Made by a program: the position numbers and the translations under genes
From: Leptolyngbya sp. PCC 7375
GTDB taxonomy: Bacteria; Cyanobacteriota; Cyanobacteriia; Phormidesmidales; Phormidesmidaceae
Length of the DNA: 64,000 bases
Direction of reading: 5' to 3'
Assembly (NCBI RefSeq): GCF_000316115.1
Contig: NZ_JH993797.1
Coordinates: forward strand, 3,892,486-3,956,485
Notes under the pieces: generated by a model
What the model was told of the DNA's origin: nothing
The model's input: the letters and a program-made list of their open reading frames with translations, nothing else
The model's database searches: none
Shown here: positions 46,270 through 54,556 of the stretch, piece after piece
How positions within the stretch are numbered: position 1 is the stretch's first letter
How the letters are laid out: each line of letters opens with the position of its first letter

Positions 46270-46386
46270 ACGTTTGAACCTCTATGTGTTGATACGTAAG
46301 GGGTTGAGTTGAATTAGTCTTGTTTTTCAGTCGCTGCATTGACTGACTGAATTAAACAGATGTGGCAGATTTAGCCAGATTTGCCA
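46224..46386. repeat. 30 bp direct repeats at the start of the actin-like gene
   Basis: Copies at 46224-46253 (inside the gene) and 46357-46386 (upstream), with two or three mismatches. Each contains TGGCAGAT and its reverse ATTTGCCA, so each is also partly palindromic. They are candidates for a parC-type centromere and autoregulatory operator. Confidence 0.65.
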
Positions 46387-46406
46387 CGCAGTAGGGCACA
46401 AGAAAG

Positions 46407-46433
46407 CCCCTGGGCAACTCCATTGCACAGGGG
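46407..46433 (-). terminator. Leftward terminator after the 94-residue gene
   Basis: Stem CCCCTG / CAGGGG around a 15-base loop, followed on the minus strand by CTTTCTT. Confidence 0.6.
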
Positions 46434-46438
46434 GGTAT

Positions 46439-46723
46439 TCAGGCGCTCTGTTTCACATAGCTGACGGCTCGAAACTCATCGACTGAACCGTCTTCAAGAC
46501 AAATCGCGTAATAGTACAGCTGACCGTCTACTTCGACGACACCTGTATCAGCAATGGAGGCCTCAGAGCCACTGCATAACTCAGCTAGCTGTACACCTAT
46601 GGATACTTTTAATCTTTTGATAGTTTCCAGCCGCTCTCTCAGCTGCTGACCTTCAGCTCTTAGCTTTGAAAACTCTTGAAATAGCTCGTATGGGCTTATT
46701 TTTCTTGATTCGTTAGATACCAT
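46439..46723 (-). CDS. Unknown small protein with coiled coil (94 residues)
   Basis: Helical, charged residues in the first half (FSKLRAEGQQLRERLETI), beta-rich second half (VVEVDGQLYYYAICLEDG). A good ribosome binding site (GGAGAGAC) precedes it. It lies between the repressor-like gene and the actin-like gene on the same strand. No family recognised. Confidence 0.6.
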   Translation of the reverse strand: MVSNESRKISPYELFQEFSKLRAEGQQLRERLETIKRLKVSIGVQLAELCSGSEASIADTGVVEVDGQLYYYAICLEDGSVDEFRAVSYVKQSA

Positions 46724-46818
46724 AAAGAGGTCTCTCCTTTAGGGACATTGCCCTGGGCAACGGGTACCAATCGTGAGTCCAGGGCTATTAACTGTTTTTC
46801 TAAACTGCGCTGAGGACA

Positions 46819-47106
46819 TTACTCCTCAGCGCTTTTTGTTTCAAGTTCTTGAAGAAACGCTATAGGCTCTTCAGACTGAAACGATCGAGGTAGATCAAGC
46901 CAGCCTTTTCCAAACCTGGATCGCAACCAACCCTCAATATTTTGAATTTCCTCCGTGGTAAAAGTCGGCTCGAATCCATTGGCAGCTCGATTGACTTTGT
47001 CCTTAGTACAACCCCACTCACGAGCCAGTTTGCTTTGAGAGATACCAAGAACTCGAACAAATTGAGCGATCACATTCTCTCCTTGCTGAAACTCACCTCT
47101 TGACAT
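46819..47106 (-). CDS. HTH (XRE/Cro-like) regulator
   Basis: A 95-residue protein with a helix-turn-helix in the first 65 residues: VIAQFVRVLGISQSKLAREW, CTKDKVNRAANGFEP. It is divergent from the replication/integration genes and adjoins the multi-site operator at 47119-47161, so it is probably the element's own repressor. Confidence 0.72.
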   Translation of the reverse strand: MSRGEFQQGENVIAQFVRVLGISQSKLAREWGCTKDKVNRAANGFEPTFTTEEIQNIEGWLRSRFGKGWLDLPRSFQSEEPIAFLQELETKSAEE

Positions 47107-47118
47107 AGCATAGCATTA

Positions 47119-47161
47119 ATGTCGCAAATCACGTCGCAAATCACGACGCATCTTACGACAT
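47119..47161. promoter_or_regulatory. Operator with four half-sites
   Basis: GTCG half-sites recur at 47121 and 47132 and the inverted CGAC half-sites at 47144 and 47155, each pair 11 bp apart, arranged as a symmetric array around 47140. It lies 13 bp before the start of the HTH regulator. The layout suggests cooperative binding by a dimeric repressor. Confidence 0.7.
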
Positions 47162-47175
47162 TAACTCCGATAGAC

Positions 47176-47214
47176 GACACGCGGAAGAAGATTAACGCCC
47201 TGACTCCGCGTGTC
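47176..47214. promoter_or_regulatory. Inverted repeat GACACGCGGA / TCCGCGTGTC
   Basis: Perfect 10 bp arms (47176-47185 and 47205-47214) separated by 19 bases, next to the four-site operator. It may be a second operator or an RNA hairpin. Confidence 0.55.
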
Positions 47215-47533
47215 AATTATCTCAATCCTGACAAGAGTGGCAGAAGGTGTTTGGTATTAAGCATCATTTCAAATCAAATAAAAAAGTAAACTCCCATGTT
47301 CTGGAAATCAATAAATCAATTAACCCATGACATACGAACTTACGCATGGGGCGTAATGACAAAGCATCCTTGTTGGAGAGACACCCAGATCGGGATAGTT
47401 TGGCCTCTCCAAATTAGGAAACTCAATGTGTCCTATGGCTGCATATTTCAAATCTGCTTTTATAAGCCAAAGTTTCAAGTCCTCAACGCCTACGAAATGG
47501 AGCTTGACTATCTCATGCGTGGGGGTCAATCCA
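47215..47533. other. Region between operator and small helical ORF
   Basis: About 320 bp. ORFs of 83 residues (+ strand) and 91 residues (- strand) exist but neither looks like a gene by composition. Likely promoter and leader of the rightward module. Confidence 0.4.
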
Positions 47534-47785
47534 ATGCCAATGGGTAGCAACCGTATGGAGTTAGCCTGGGTCGTTGCGCGCCTGGCAGCGACCAATGCAC
47601 AGCAGCGCTTCTATGTACTGCGGTTTATGTGGACTGCGATCGAGTCGTTCGAAAAAATGGGACTGCCGTCCGAGCAGATCAATGAGCTGCGTGGCATCTA
47701 CACCGGCATGGCAGAGGGCGTGTTGTTCGCAGACTTTATTAATCAGCAAAAAGAGGCTGACTCACCGAGCCAGCCTCACAGTTAG
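47534..47785 (+). CDS. Small helical protein, unknown (83 residues)
   Basis: Read from the ATG at 47534 preceded by GGGGGT. The longer frame from 47426 is less likely because its first part looks non-coding. Helical throughout (WVVARLAATNAQQRFYVLRF, MGLPSEQINELRGIYTGM). It lies 59 bp before the primase gene. No family recognised. Confidence 0.55.
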   Translation: MPMGSNRMELAWVVARLAATNAQQRFYVLRFMWTAIESFEKMGLPSEQINELRGIYTGMAEGVLFADFINQQKEADSPSQPHS

Positions 47786-47844
47786 TACCGAGATGTGGAG
47801 CGGGGCTGTCCGTCAGCCCCTGAAAATCTTAACTTGTAAATATT

Positions 47845-50800
47845 ATGGCAAAGATAGCTCAGGAAGCACGGAGGGGTGCGGCCTGTCCATTGTGTGGTCG
47901 CGAGTCGTATTGCTTCCTGATTGGTAGCGATCCACAGAAACCCGATAAAGTCCTTTGTTCCTGGACTGAAGTCAATCGACCACCCGTGGGGTGGACTTAC
48001 CAAGGGCTGGCCAAAGACAACCGGCCCATGTTTGTTCGAGATAGCGCCAAACAAAAGCGAAGTTTCAAATACCCGGAACTGATTCGGCTCCAACCTAAAG
48101 TATTCGATGATTGTCCAGAATGGCACTTGGATACGCCACGAGAGTCGGTGGGACCAGGCGATCTAATTGTAGTGACCGATGGCATAACACCGGGCATTCA
48201 CGAGGTGAAACGCCGCGTTAAAAAGACGCTTCACTGTTCACCGCCTGGGGGCACTCAAGTCTTTTTAGAGGTTCGAGAATCTAAAACTAAGCCCTGTGTG
48301 GCAGACCCCGATACAGGAGCTGAGCTACAGCAGATTGAATACCTCTATCCTGATCCAAACAATGTGGAGCAGATGATCGGCAAGGTGGTACGTCGCCAGT
48401 GGAGCGATCGCCGCCAATGGATGGAGGGGTTTACCAAAACGAAAGAGGTTCGGCCCTGGTACTGGAACAGTGACTTACCTGGTTGGACCATGGGGCGAGG
48501 GTCTAGACCGTGGCCACTCTACCGAGAGAATGAGGCCAAGGAAGCCATTATGCGGGGTGAGGTGGTGTTCATCGTCGCCGGTGAACAGGCCGTGGAGGTT
48601 TACCGGCGGCTAGGCCTGGTGGCCACTACCAACCAGGGCGGAGAAGCCCGACATAAAGACATCCCGGATCGCTTAGCCAATGCCTGGGCGATTGCCAAAG
48701 ATGCCAGCCTAAAACCACTGCTGGTCATTCACCCCGACTTCGATCTCACCGGCGAGCAAACCTTTACGCGATCACTTCAGCGAGTATGCCGTCGCCAGGG
48801 CATGGCTGCTGTTAGCTTAAATCCACTGTCCATCTGGAATGAGATGCCCCATGGCGGTGATATCAAAGATGTTGTTGATGGCCTGGATATCCCCCCCGAT
48901 GAACTCCTCTCCCGGCTCGAAAATGCGATTGATGAAGCGATTGATCTAGCCGAGTTAGCCGAGCGCAATATTAAACGGCGGTTGTGGTGGAATGCGCCAG
49001 ACTCTCTTGATGGTGAGCTGGGGTATTGGAAAGCCACCGGCGGCGAGGACGAGCGGCGGTTTATGCCGCTCACTAATTTTGATTTACAGATAGAGAAAGA
49101 AGTGATCAGCCTCGATGGTGGTGGTTTCTTACTACAGGTGAAGCGCACAAGCGAACACCATCAACATCGTCTGTTCCTGCCCAGCCTCAATTTTACGAGT
49201 GTCAATAAATTTGAGGACACCATCAAACAGGCCCTGGGCGGTGCCATCATCTGCCGCCTGAATGTGAACCAGATGAAGGGGCTGTTGCGGGTGCGCTTAG
49301 ATGAATACCATTCCCGTGGTGGCAAACTCTATCGCCTGGCAGAACGGGCCGGTCAACAGGCCGATGGCTATTGGGTGTTTGCCAAACATCAGCTCAAGCC
49401 CGACGGTAGTGCTACGGATGAAAACGAATCGTTATGGATCTGGAACGATAACATCACCGGCCAGGCCGACACACTTCCCCAACCCCAATACAATCCACCG
49501 TCTGACGAGGCACTGCCTAATTTAGTAAAGGCAATGATTGGGTTTTATGGGCCCAAAAATATTTACCCAGCATTGCTCACACTTGGCTATGGCCTGGCGG
49601 CTACTCATTATCAAGAGTTTATTGAGAAAACCGGGAGCTTCCCCATTCTCAATGTCATTGGTGACGGCGGAGGTGGAAAAACAACCGCTGGTGAATGTGC
49701 CTTATCACTTTCGGGTATGCACACCGATAAGGCGGGTGGAATGCTCAAAGAAGTCACGGTGTCTGCTGCCTATGAACGGCTCAAGTTATTGGGGGGATTG
49801 CTTCACTGCTGGGACGATCCACATCGGACACCGGAACTAGACGAATTCCTAAAAGGACTTTACAACGGTAAACCGCGTTTGGTCCGTGGGGGGGACGCTG
49901 GCAAGTTTAATGCTCAAAAGCCCCATAGCGCCTTGATGGTGGCGTCTAATTTCGCCGCCGGTGAGACCAATGCGGCGACGATGAGCCGATTAATTCTTCT
50001 GTGGTTTGACTGCAAAGACCGATGTAATGGGCGCGATGAATGGCTCCAGCTGAGACAGGCCATGAACAAAGCCAGTGGAGCCATGGCCAAAATCATCAGT
50101 CTGGGGGTGGACCTCGACGCTATCGGGGCATGGGAGGAAACATTAATTCCTCACTTACCCCATGCCCATAGTCGGATGGCCCGCAGTTTGGCCATTATTC
50201 TCCACTACGGAAACGAAGCGTTACGCCTGGCTGGCATGGCCGATCACTATGACTTGCTCGACTATCTAATCAAGCAAGTATGCTCGATGGCCAACGATAG
50301 CGATGCATCCACCGACAGCCTGCGCGATTTCGTTGAACGCATGAGCACCTTCAGGTCTGAGGCCAAATTGGGGGAATGGAACATGCGGTTTGTCCGTGAT
50401 GGTAATCGTCACGGGAAAATTTCTTGTTTGTCCATTCGCCTAAACGATGTTTGGCGTGTGGTTGATGGCAATTCAAGCCTTGCTTATAACAAGCAGATTC
50501 TTAAGAATCTACTGACATCCGCCGGGGCCAACATGGCCGACCGGCAAAAGTTTCATGGCAATGAGGATGTGAGTAAGGCCTTTGGCAGAAAGGCCACCGA
50601 CGATCCGCAATGGCGACTCAGCCGATGTGTATCTATCCCTATCGGAATTATCCAAGACTATATCGACGCTGAAGAATCATCAGTTGATGTGTCAACCTTG
50701 TCAACCAACGATAGCGATCAGGGTGAACTGCTTGATGGGCAAGACTCCCATAGGTTGACACCTATTTGTCAATCTACTGTCAATCTAAAAGAAAAAAGTC

Positions 50801-51513
50801 AACCTATAGATGATGAGGGCACTACCTCTACTGAGCAAACTGGCACAGTGGGGGGCAGCTGTGTTGACAAAAAAAAGTGTCAACCTGAGGCCTTCGTTGA
50901 CACCTCTTTGTCAACGGACGGAATGCATACCCAGCAAAGCATAGAGGGTGATTTAGACCCCAGGTTGACAAGGTTGACACAAAAACATGCCCCTATCTCT
51001 GAGCCACCCCAAACACCCCCTCTACAGGTAGGCGATCAGGTCATTCCCACGGGTGGCACAAGTTGGATCAGACGAGGCAGTACAAGGCTTCCGAAAAAGT
51101 CTATAGAAACCATAGATAGAGATTCACCAAGAATCCAGATTTCTAGGATGACCGCTGAAGGGTGTCACACACTTCAGAGGCCGTCTTTAATTTTGACTAT
51201 TTCCAAAGATGGCTCCGTGATCAAGGTAAGGAACCAAGATTTAGGGCGCACAGATTTTTTTACTACTGATGGGGTTCAGCTGTATTGCAAGCGCTGTGAA
51301 GTGAGAGCCGGAGCCGTGGTGATTTATGTCGGCTCCAACGCGAAGCTCAAGAAAAAGTTGTCCCATCATCGGTATCGGGTTGCAGAGATTGATGCGGGTC
51401 AAGCTCAACTCACGGAACTCACCAGTGATGACGTAGTGGCAACGGCACCCGTGGCTGATCTGTTGAATGCATCTAAGCGAGTTGCTGATCAAACTGAGCG
51501 GGTGACGACCTGA
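47845..51513 (+). CDS. Primase-helicase replication protein (TOPRIM-like plus SF3/DUF927-like)
   Basis: A 1222-residue protein. The N terminus has a CxxC-type zinc motif (CPLCGRESYC). A TOPRIM-like region follows (about 228-310: VFIVAGEQAVEVYRRLG and LLVIHPDFDLTG with the Asp-x-Asp). The helicase core is near 605-730: Walker A GDGGGGKTTAGE, Walker B LLHCWDDPHR, and VASNFAAGETNAATMSRL. A low-complexity linker (about 945-1055) coincides with the TGTCAAC box cluster in the DNA. The last 150 residues are a separate basic domain. It should initiate and unwind DNA for plasmid-like replication of the excised element. It overlaps the recombinase start (TGATG). Confidence 0.83.
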   Translation: MAKIAQEARRGAACPLCGRESYCFLIGSDPQKPDKVLCSWTEVNRPPVGWTYQGLAKDNRPMFVRDSAKQKRSFKYPELIRLQPKVFDDCPEWHLDTPRESVGPGDLIVVTDGITPGIHEVKRRVKKTLHCSPPGGTQVFLEVRESKTKPCVADPDTGAELQQIEYLYPDPNNVEQMIGKVVRRQWSDRRQWMEGFTKTKEVRPWYWNSDLPGWTMGRGSRPWPLYRENEAKEAIMRGEVVFIVAGEQAVEVYRRLGLVATTNQGGEARHKDIPDRLANAWAIAKDASLKPLLVIHPDFDLTGEQTFTRSLQRVCRRQGMAAVSLNPLSIWNEMPHGGDIKDVVDGLDIPPDELLSRLENAIDEAIDLAELAERNIKRRLWWNAPDSLDGELGYWKATGGEDERRFMPLTNFDLQIEKEVISLDGGGFLLQVKRTSEHHQHRLFLPSLNFTSVNKFEDTIKQALGGAIICRLNVNQMKGLLRVRLDEYHSRGGKLYRLAERAGQQADGYWVFAKHQLKPDGSATDENESLWIWNDNITGQADTLPQPQYNPPSDEALPNLVKAMIGFYGPKNIYPALLTLGYGLAATHYQEFIEKTGSFPILNVIGDGGGGKTTAGECALSLSGMHTDKAGGMLKEVTVSAAYERLKLLGGLLHCWDDPHRTPELDEFLKGLYNGKPRLVRGGDAGKFNAQKPHSALMVASNFAAGETNAATMSRLILLWFDCKDRCNGRDEWLQLRQAMNKASGAMAKIISLGVDLDAIGAWEETLIPHLPHAHSRMARSLAIILHYGNEALRLAGMADHYDLLDYLIKQVCSMANDSDASTDSLRDFVERMSTFRSEAKLGEWNMRFVRDGNRHGKISCLSIRLNDVWRVVDGNSSLAYNKQILKNLLTSAGANMADRQKFHGNEDVSKAFGRKATDDPQWRLSRCVSIPIGIIQDYIDAEESSVDVSTLSTNDSDQGELLDGQDSHRLTPICQSTVNLKEKSQPIDDEGTTSTEQTGTVGGSCVDKKKCQPEAFVDTSLSTDGMHTQQSIEGDLDPRLTRLTQKHAPISEPPQTPPLQVGDQVIPTGGTSWIRRGSTRLPKKSIETIDRDSPRIQISRMTAEGCHTLQRPSLILTISKDGSVIKVRNQDLGRTDFFTTDGVQLYCKRCEVRAGAVVIYVGSNAKLKKKLSHHRYRVAEIDAGQAQLTELTSDDVVATAPVADLLNASKRVADQTERVTT
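50690..50979. repeat. TGTCAAC box cluster inside the primase gene, candidate origin
   Basis: Twelve TGTCAAC-like boxes on both strands: 50690, 50699, 50754 (r), 50767, 50778, 50797, 50863 (r), 50878, 50896 (r), 50909, 50964 (r) and 50973 (r). Two spacings are 9 bp, one is 11 bp; several pairs face each other. They occur in all three reading frames relative to the gene, so the DNA pattern rather than the protein is under selection. Confidence 0.88.
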
Positions 51514-52442
51514 TGGATCGACAGATAACCCCTAGAGAGCTTTGGTACCTATGGCTTGCCTATGTCGAATACAAAACCCCCTACGTCGCCCCCAGCACCG
51601 TCGTTCGGGATTACGCCAAGTTTGAAAAACGGATACTCAAAATGATGAAAGAAAAACCAGAGATCAATGATGCGCGCGATGTCCGCGCCTGGCTATTGGA
51701 AAACTTCTCGCTAGAAACCGCCAGGCGAACCATTCAACAATTCAACGCCGCCTGTAAGTTTGCCGTCGCCATGGGTGATCTGCCCATCAACCCATTCGAT
51801 GGACTCACCCGTTACTGGGGCAAGCGTCGCCGGGTGACCGAGGGAAACTACACCGCATTCACGCCCAAGGAGCGCGCGGCGATCATTGATGCGTTCGAGC
51901 GTGACCATCCGTTCTATGCATTTTGGGTCAAGTTCCTGTTCTTGACCGGCTGTCGGCCAGAGGAAGCGAGCGCTCTGAAATGGGGGGATGTGGCTTCAGA
52001 CTTCAGCGAGATTCTGATTAATAAAGCGCTGCCGGTGGACACCCGGATCGAGCAGGCGACTAAGACTTATCGATCTACGCGGTTTCCCTGCAATGCTCAG
52101 ATGAAACGATTGCTTGAAGAGCTATGGAATCGAAACTACAGGGAGGACATCAACCCAGAGGCGGTTAGTAATCACTGGTTGATTCCATCGGTCAAGGGGG
52201 GTCCCTTCGACTACAAAAACTTTCAAACTCGCTACTGGAGACCCACCGTTGAAAAATTGGTGCGTGATCGCAAGGTGGCCTTCTACTTCAGCGAATACCA
52301 TGCACGCCACACCTTTATTACCGAGCTGGTCAAAAAAGGCATGGATGAGCAGGACATCTCTTATTTATGTCGAACCAGCGTGGCCATGATTCAGCGCTGC
52401 TATGCCAGTCAGTCCAGAAGCGTTAGTGTACCGGAGTTTTAG
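51513..52442 (+). CDS. Tyrosine recombinase (integrase)
   Basis: A 309-residue phage-type integrase. The N-terminal 100 residues are a SAM-like core-binding domain. The catalytic domain shows box I TGCRPEEASALKW with the first Arg, the box II Arg in YHARHTFITEL, and the nucleophile Tyr in MIQRCYAS near residue 297. In box II the first conserved His is replaced by Tyr (or displaced by one residue). It should act on the tRNA-Phe att sites at 29495 and 54348. It is the last of the co-translated primase-recombinase pair; a protein of unknown function follows 2 bp behind its stop. Confidence 0.92.
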   Translation: MDRQITPRELWYLWLAYVEYKTPYVAPSTVVRDYAKFEKRILKMMKEKPEINDARDVRAWLLENFSLETARRTIQQFNAACKFAVAMGDLPINPFDGLTRYWGKRRRVTEGNYTAFTPKERAAIIDAFERDHPFYAFWVKFLFLTGCRPEEASALKWGDVASDFSEILINKALPVDTRIEQATKTYRSTRFPCNAQMKRLLEELWNRNYREDINPEAVSNHWLIPSVKGGPFDYKNFQTRYWRPTVEKLVRDRKVAFYFSEYHARHTFITELVKKGMDEQDISYLCRTSVAMIQRCYASQSRSVSVPEF

Positions 52443-52444
52443 CC

Positions 52445-52981
52445 ATGAGATATCCGAACGAGACCACTGAAGAAGTCTTAAAGCATTCATCAGAGCCAGT
52501 CATCCATGACGACGAATACGATCTGGACGACTACACCGAATATGACGAGAACGGGCCATATTTTGACCCATATGCGGGCTGTTATGACGATGACCCCCAT
52601 GATGTGTGGGGCGAGGAAGACGACTACGAGTATTGGCTAAATGAGTGTGGCCAGGGTCAAGGGTATGTGGGCTGTCTAAAAGCAGGCTCTGAGGAATGTG
52701 ATTTTGAGTGTCCATTTAGAGAGGCTCTTGAGGGCTTCGAAATTACCCGGCTGCAAATGATAGAGCGATGGGTGCTGGACAAGCTCCCCTGGGTACTCCA
52801 TGCATGGCGAAACCTCATGATTGGCCGCCCGTATGAAGTGAGCGCAGATGCTGAAGAGTTTTGGTCTTGCCTACTGCGAAGCCACAACATCTATGGAACC
52901 CCGTGGGATGCGTATCTCATCAACCAGCTGTTTTTTGATGGCGACCACGAATCCATTCCATATGACGACATACCCTTTTGA
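52445..52981 (+). CDS. Highly acidic protein, unknown (178 residues)
   Basis: Starts 2 bp behind the recombinase stop. Its first 90 residues are extremely rich in Asp, Glu and Tyr (HDDEYDLDDYTEYDENGPYF); four Cys in the middle (CLKAGSEECDFEC) may bind metal; the C-terminal half is helical and aromatic. There is no signal peptide. The acidic, DNA-mimic-like composition and the site next to the integrase resemble anti-restriction or excisionase-like accessory proteins, but I recognise no family. Confidence 0.68.
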   Translation: MRYPNETTEEVLKHSSEPVIHDDEYDLDDYTEYDENGPYFDPYAGCYDDDPHDVWGEEDDYEYWLNECGQGQGYVGCLKAGSEECDFECPFREALEGFEITRLQMIERWVLDKLPWVLHAWRNLMIGRPYEVSADAEEFWSCLLRSHNIYGTPWDAYLINQLFFDGDHESIPYDDIPF

Positions 52982-53048
52982 GTTTCAAATTACCCCCTGA
53001 ATTTGAAACTCAATCTGAACACTTGCAATTAAATGGAGAGTTTTGAAC

Positions 53049-53447
53049 ATGCCGATGGATAAAAGTTTGTATCCCGATAACTGGGATGAGATCGCACTCA
53101 AAATTAAGAATGAGGCTAAATGGGTATGCGACAGCTGCGGAAAAATATGCCGAAAATCTGGCGAGTCAGTGGATGAATTTGTGGTTCGTATTAATGCAAT
53201 AAACCAGCTGTTCTCAGGCTGGCCAGAGGATATATCTGTATCTGAATCTGAGGTTAGGGCTCACCCACAGCGATGGACATTGACCGTGGCTCACCTTGAC
53301 CACCAGCCCGAAAATTGCGATCGCGCCAACCTCAAAGCGCTCTGTGCTCCATGCCATTGTCGCTACGATCTACAGCCCTCATCCATGTTTATCAAAAAGC
53401 AATTGAAGCTTGAAAGGTCGGGTCAGTTAAGCCTGGAGGTTGGTTGA
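53049..53447 (+). CDS. HNH endonuclease-like protein
   Basis: 132 residues from the ATG at 53049 (GGAGAG upstream); a TTG at 53043 is less likely. Zinc motifs CDSCGKIC and CAPCHCRYD enclose the HNH-like core TVAHLDHQPENCDRANLKALC, with His-His-Asn in the usual order. HNH genes of this size are common in phages, where they nick or cut DNA. It is followed by an overlapping small gene. Confidence 0.82.
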   Translation: MPMDKSLYPDNWDEIALKIKNEAKWVCDSCGKICRKSGESVDEFVVRINAINQLFSGWPEDISVSESEVRAHPQRWTLTVAHLDHQPENCDRANLKALCAPCHCRYDLQPSSMFIKKQLKLERSGQLSLEVG

Positions 53448-53448
53448 G

Positions 53449-53883
53449 ATGGTGGCCTATAACTTTAAACAGCAGTTTGCACCACTCATTAGATCGGGGG
53501 CCAAACAGCAGACTATCCGAGCACGTCGAAAAAACAGACATGCGATCGCTGGGGAACCCGTTCAGCTGTATACCGGGATGCGTACCAAGAGTTGCATCAA
53601 GCTCATTGACCCAGACCCTTTGTGTAGAGCGGTTTTGCCTATCAGTATTGATGGTGTAGAAGTCCTAATAGATGGTACTCCCCTTATGGGTGAGGAGCTA
53701 GAAGAACTGGCGGTTGAGGATGGGTTTAACTCCTTTAAGGAGCTCGCCGAATTCTTTAAACCCAGAATGCCGTTTGAGGGGGTTCTAATTGCCTGGGGCG
53801 ATTGGCAGCCCTACTGGACATCAGTTGGATCAGACGGTTGTTCGGTAGGCGTGAACTGCAGGACGAACTTCACCCTTCCCTGA
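53449..53883 (+). CDS. ASCH-domain-like protein
   Basis: 144 residues from the ATG at 53449 (ribosome binding site TGGAGGT), 1-2 bases behind the HNH stop. The N terminus (AYNFKQQFAPLIRSGAKQQTIRARRK) and the block HAIAGEPVQLYTGMRTKSC resemble ASCH/YqfB-like domains, which bind modified nucleosides or RNA and are frequent in phages. The C terminus is divergent. It converges with the KGK-type gene on the other strand. Confidence 0.65.
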   Translation: MVAYNFKQQFAPLIRSGAKQQTIRARRKNRHAIAGEPVQLYTGMRTKSCIKLIDPDPLCRAVLPISIDGVEVLIDGTPLMGEELEELAVEDGFNSFKELAEFFKPRMPFEGVLIAWGDWQPYWTSVGSDGCSVGVNCRTNFTLP

Positions 53884-54080
53884 ATCCATTGGCCACCAGG
53901 CGACAAGACTTTGCAAGAAACCCCAGAGGTCCACGACGTCAGATTATTACGATCACTGAACACTGAGCCCGCAACTTTAGACGCATCCTGCCCTATAAAA
54001 GTCTGACCAACGTCAGGCAACTTCCTGTTATCAGTGAGCCTGATCACAGTGTCTGGAGCGACTATTTCTGGTTCATTCAT
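53811..54080 (-). CDS. KGK-domain-like small protein
   Basis: An 89-residue protein with the cyanobacterial KGK-type end GVSCKVLSPGGQWIQGRVKFVLQF; the first half is polar. KGK proteins are found only in cyanobacteria and their role is unknown. It overlaps the 3' end of the ASCH-like gene by 73 bp on the opposite strand and is the last gene before the tRNA cluster. Confidence 0.7.
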   Translation of the reverse strand: MNEPEIVAPDTVIRLTDNRKLPDVGQTFIGQDASKVAGSVFSDRNNLTSWTSGVSCKVLSPGGQWIQGRVKFVLQFTPTEQPSDPTDVQ

Positions 54081-54104
54081 AAAGCCTGAAAGCTATATAG
54101 CGTA

Positions 54105-54176
<72 letters not shown>

Positions 54177-54191
54177 AAAAAGACTATGTGG

Positions 54192-54273
54192 TGGGCCGTG
54201 TTGGATTCGAACCAACGTAGGCGTAGCCAGCGGATTTACAGTCCGCCCCCATTAACCACTCGGGCAACGACCC
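54192..54273 (-). tRNA. trnY: tRNA-Tyr (GTA), right copy
   Basis: 82 bases, class II with long variable arm, anticodon GTA; identical to 29339-29420. Confidence 0.95.
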
Positions 54274-54305
54274 TCTACCACATACACCGATAAATATACC
54301 GGCAA

Positions 54306-54378
54306 TGCCAGGAGGCGGACTTGAACCGCCGACACGAGGATTTTCAGTCCACTGCTCTACCAACTGAGCTATCCCGGC
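54306..54378 (-). tRNA. trnF: tRNA-Phe (GAA), complete
   Basis: 73-base cloverleaf, anticodon GAA, no encoded CCA. The 5' 30 bases lie outside the 245 bp repeat and the rest inside it, so it is a hybrid across the insertion joint. In the anticodon stem, positions 28 and 42 are T and T and cannot pair. Confidence 0.93.
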
Positions 54379-54556
54379 AACATGAGGCATTTCTGCCTTC
54401 GCTTGCGCGCCTAAACAAGTTAGCAAAAGAGTGGAACCCTTAGCAAGCTAAAACTTAGGATATTTTTCTTTCTAGCTGCTATGTCACATCATCAGATGCT
54501 CTGAAGAGCCTAAAGCCAAAGGGTTAAAGGGCTCTGAAACCCTCTGGTTTAATGGA

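Noticed and set aside
47296..47547. 83-residue ORF on the plus strand after the operator
   Set aside because: Composition looks non-coding, it overlaps the better-supported gene at 47534, and an opposite-strand ORF of equal quality exists.
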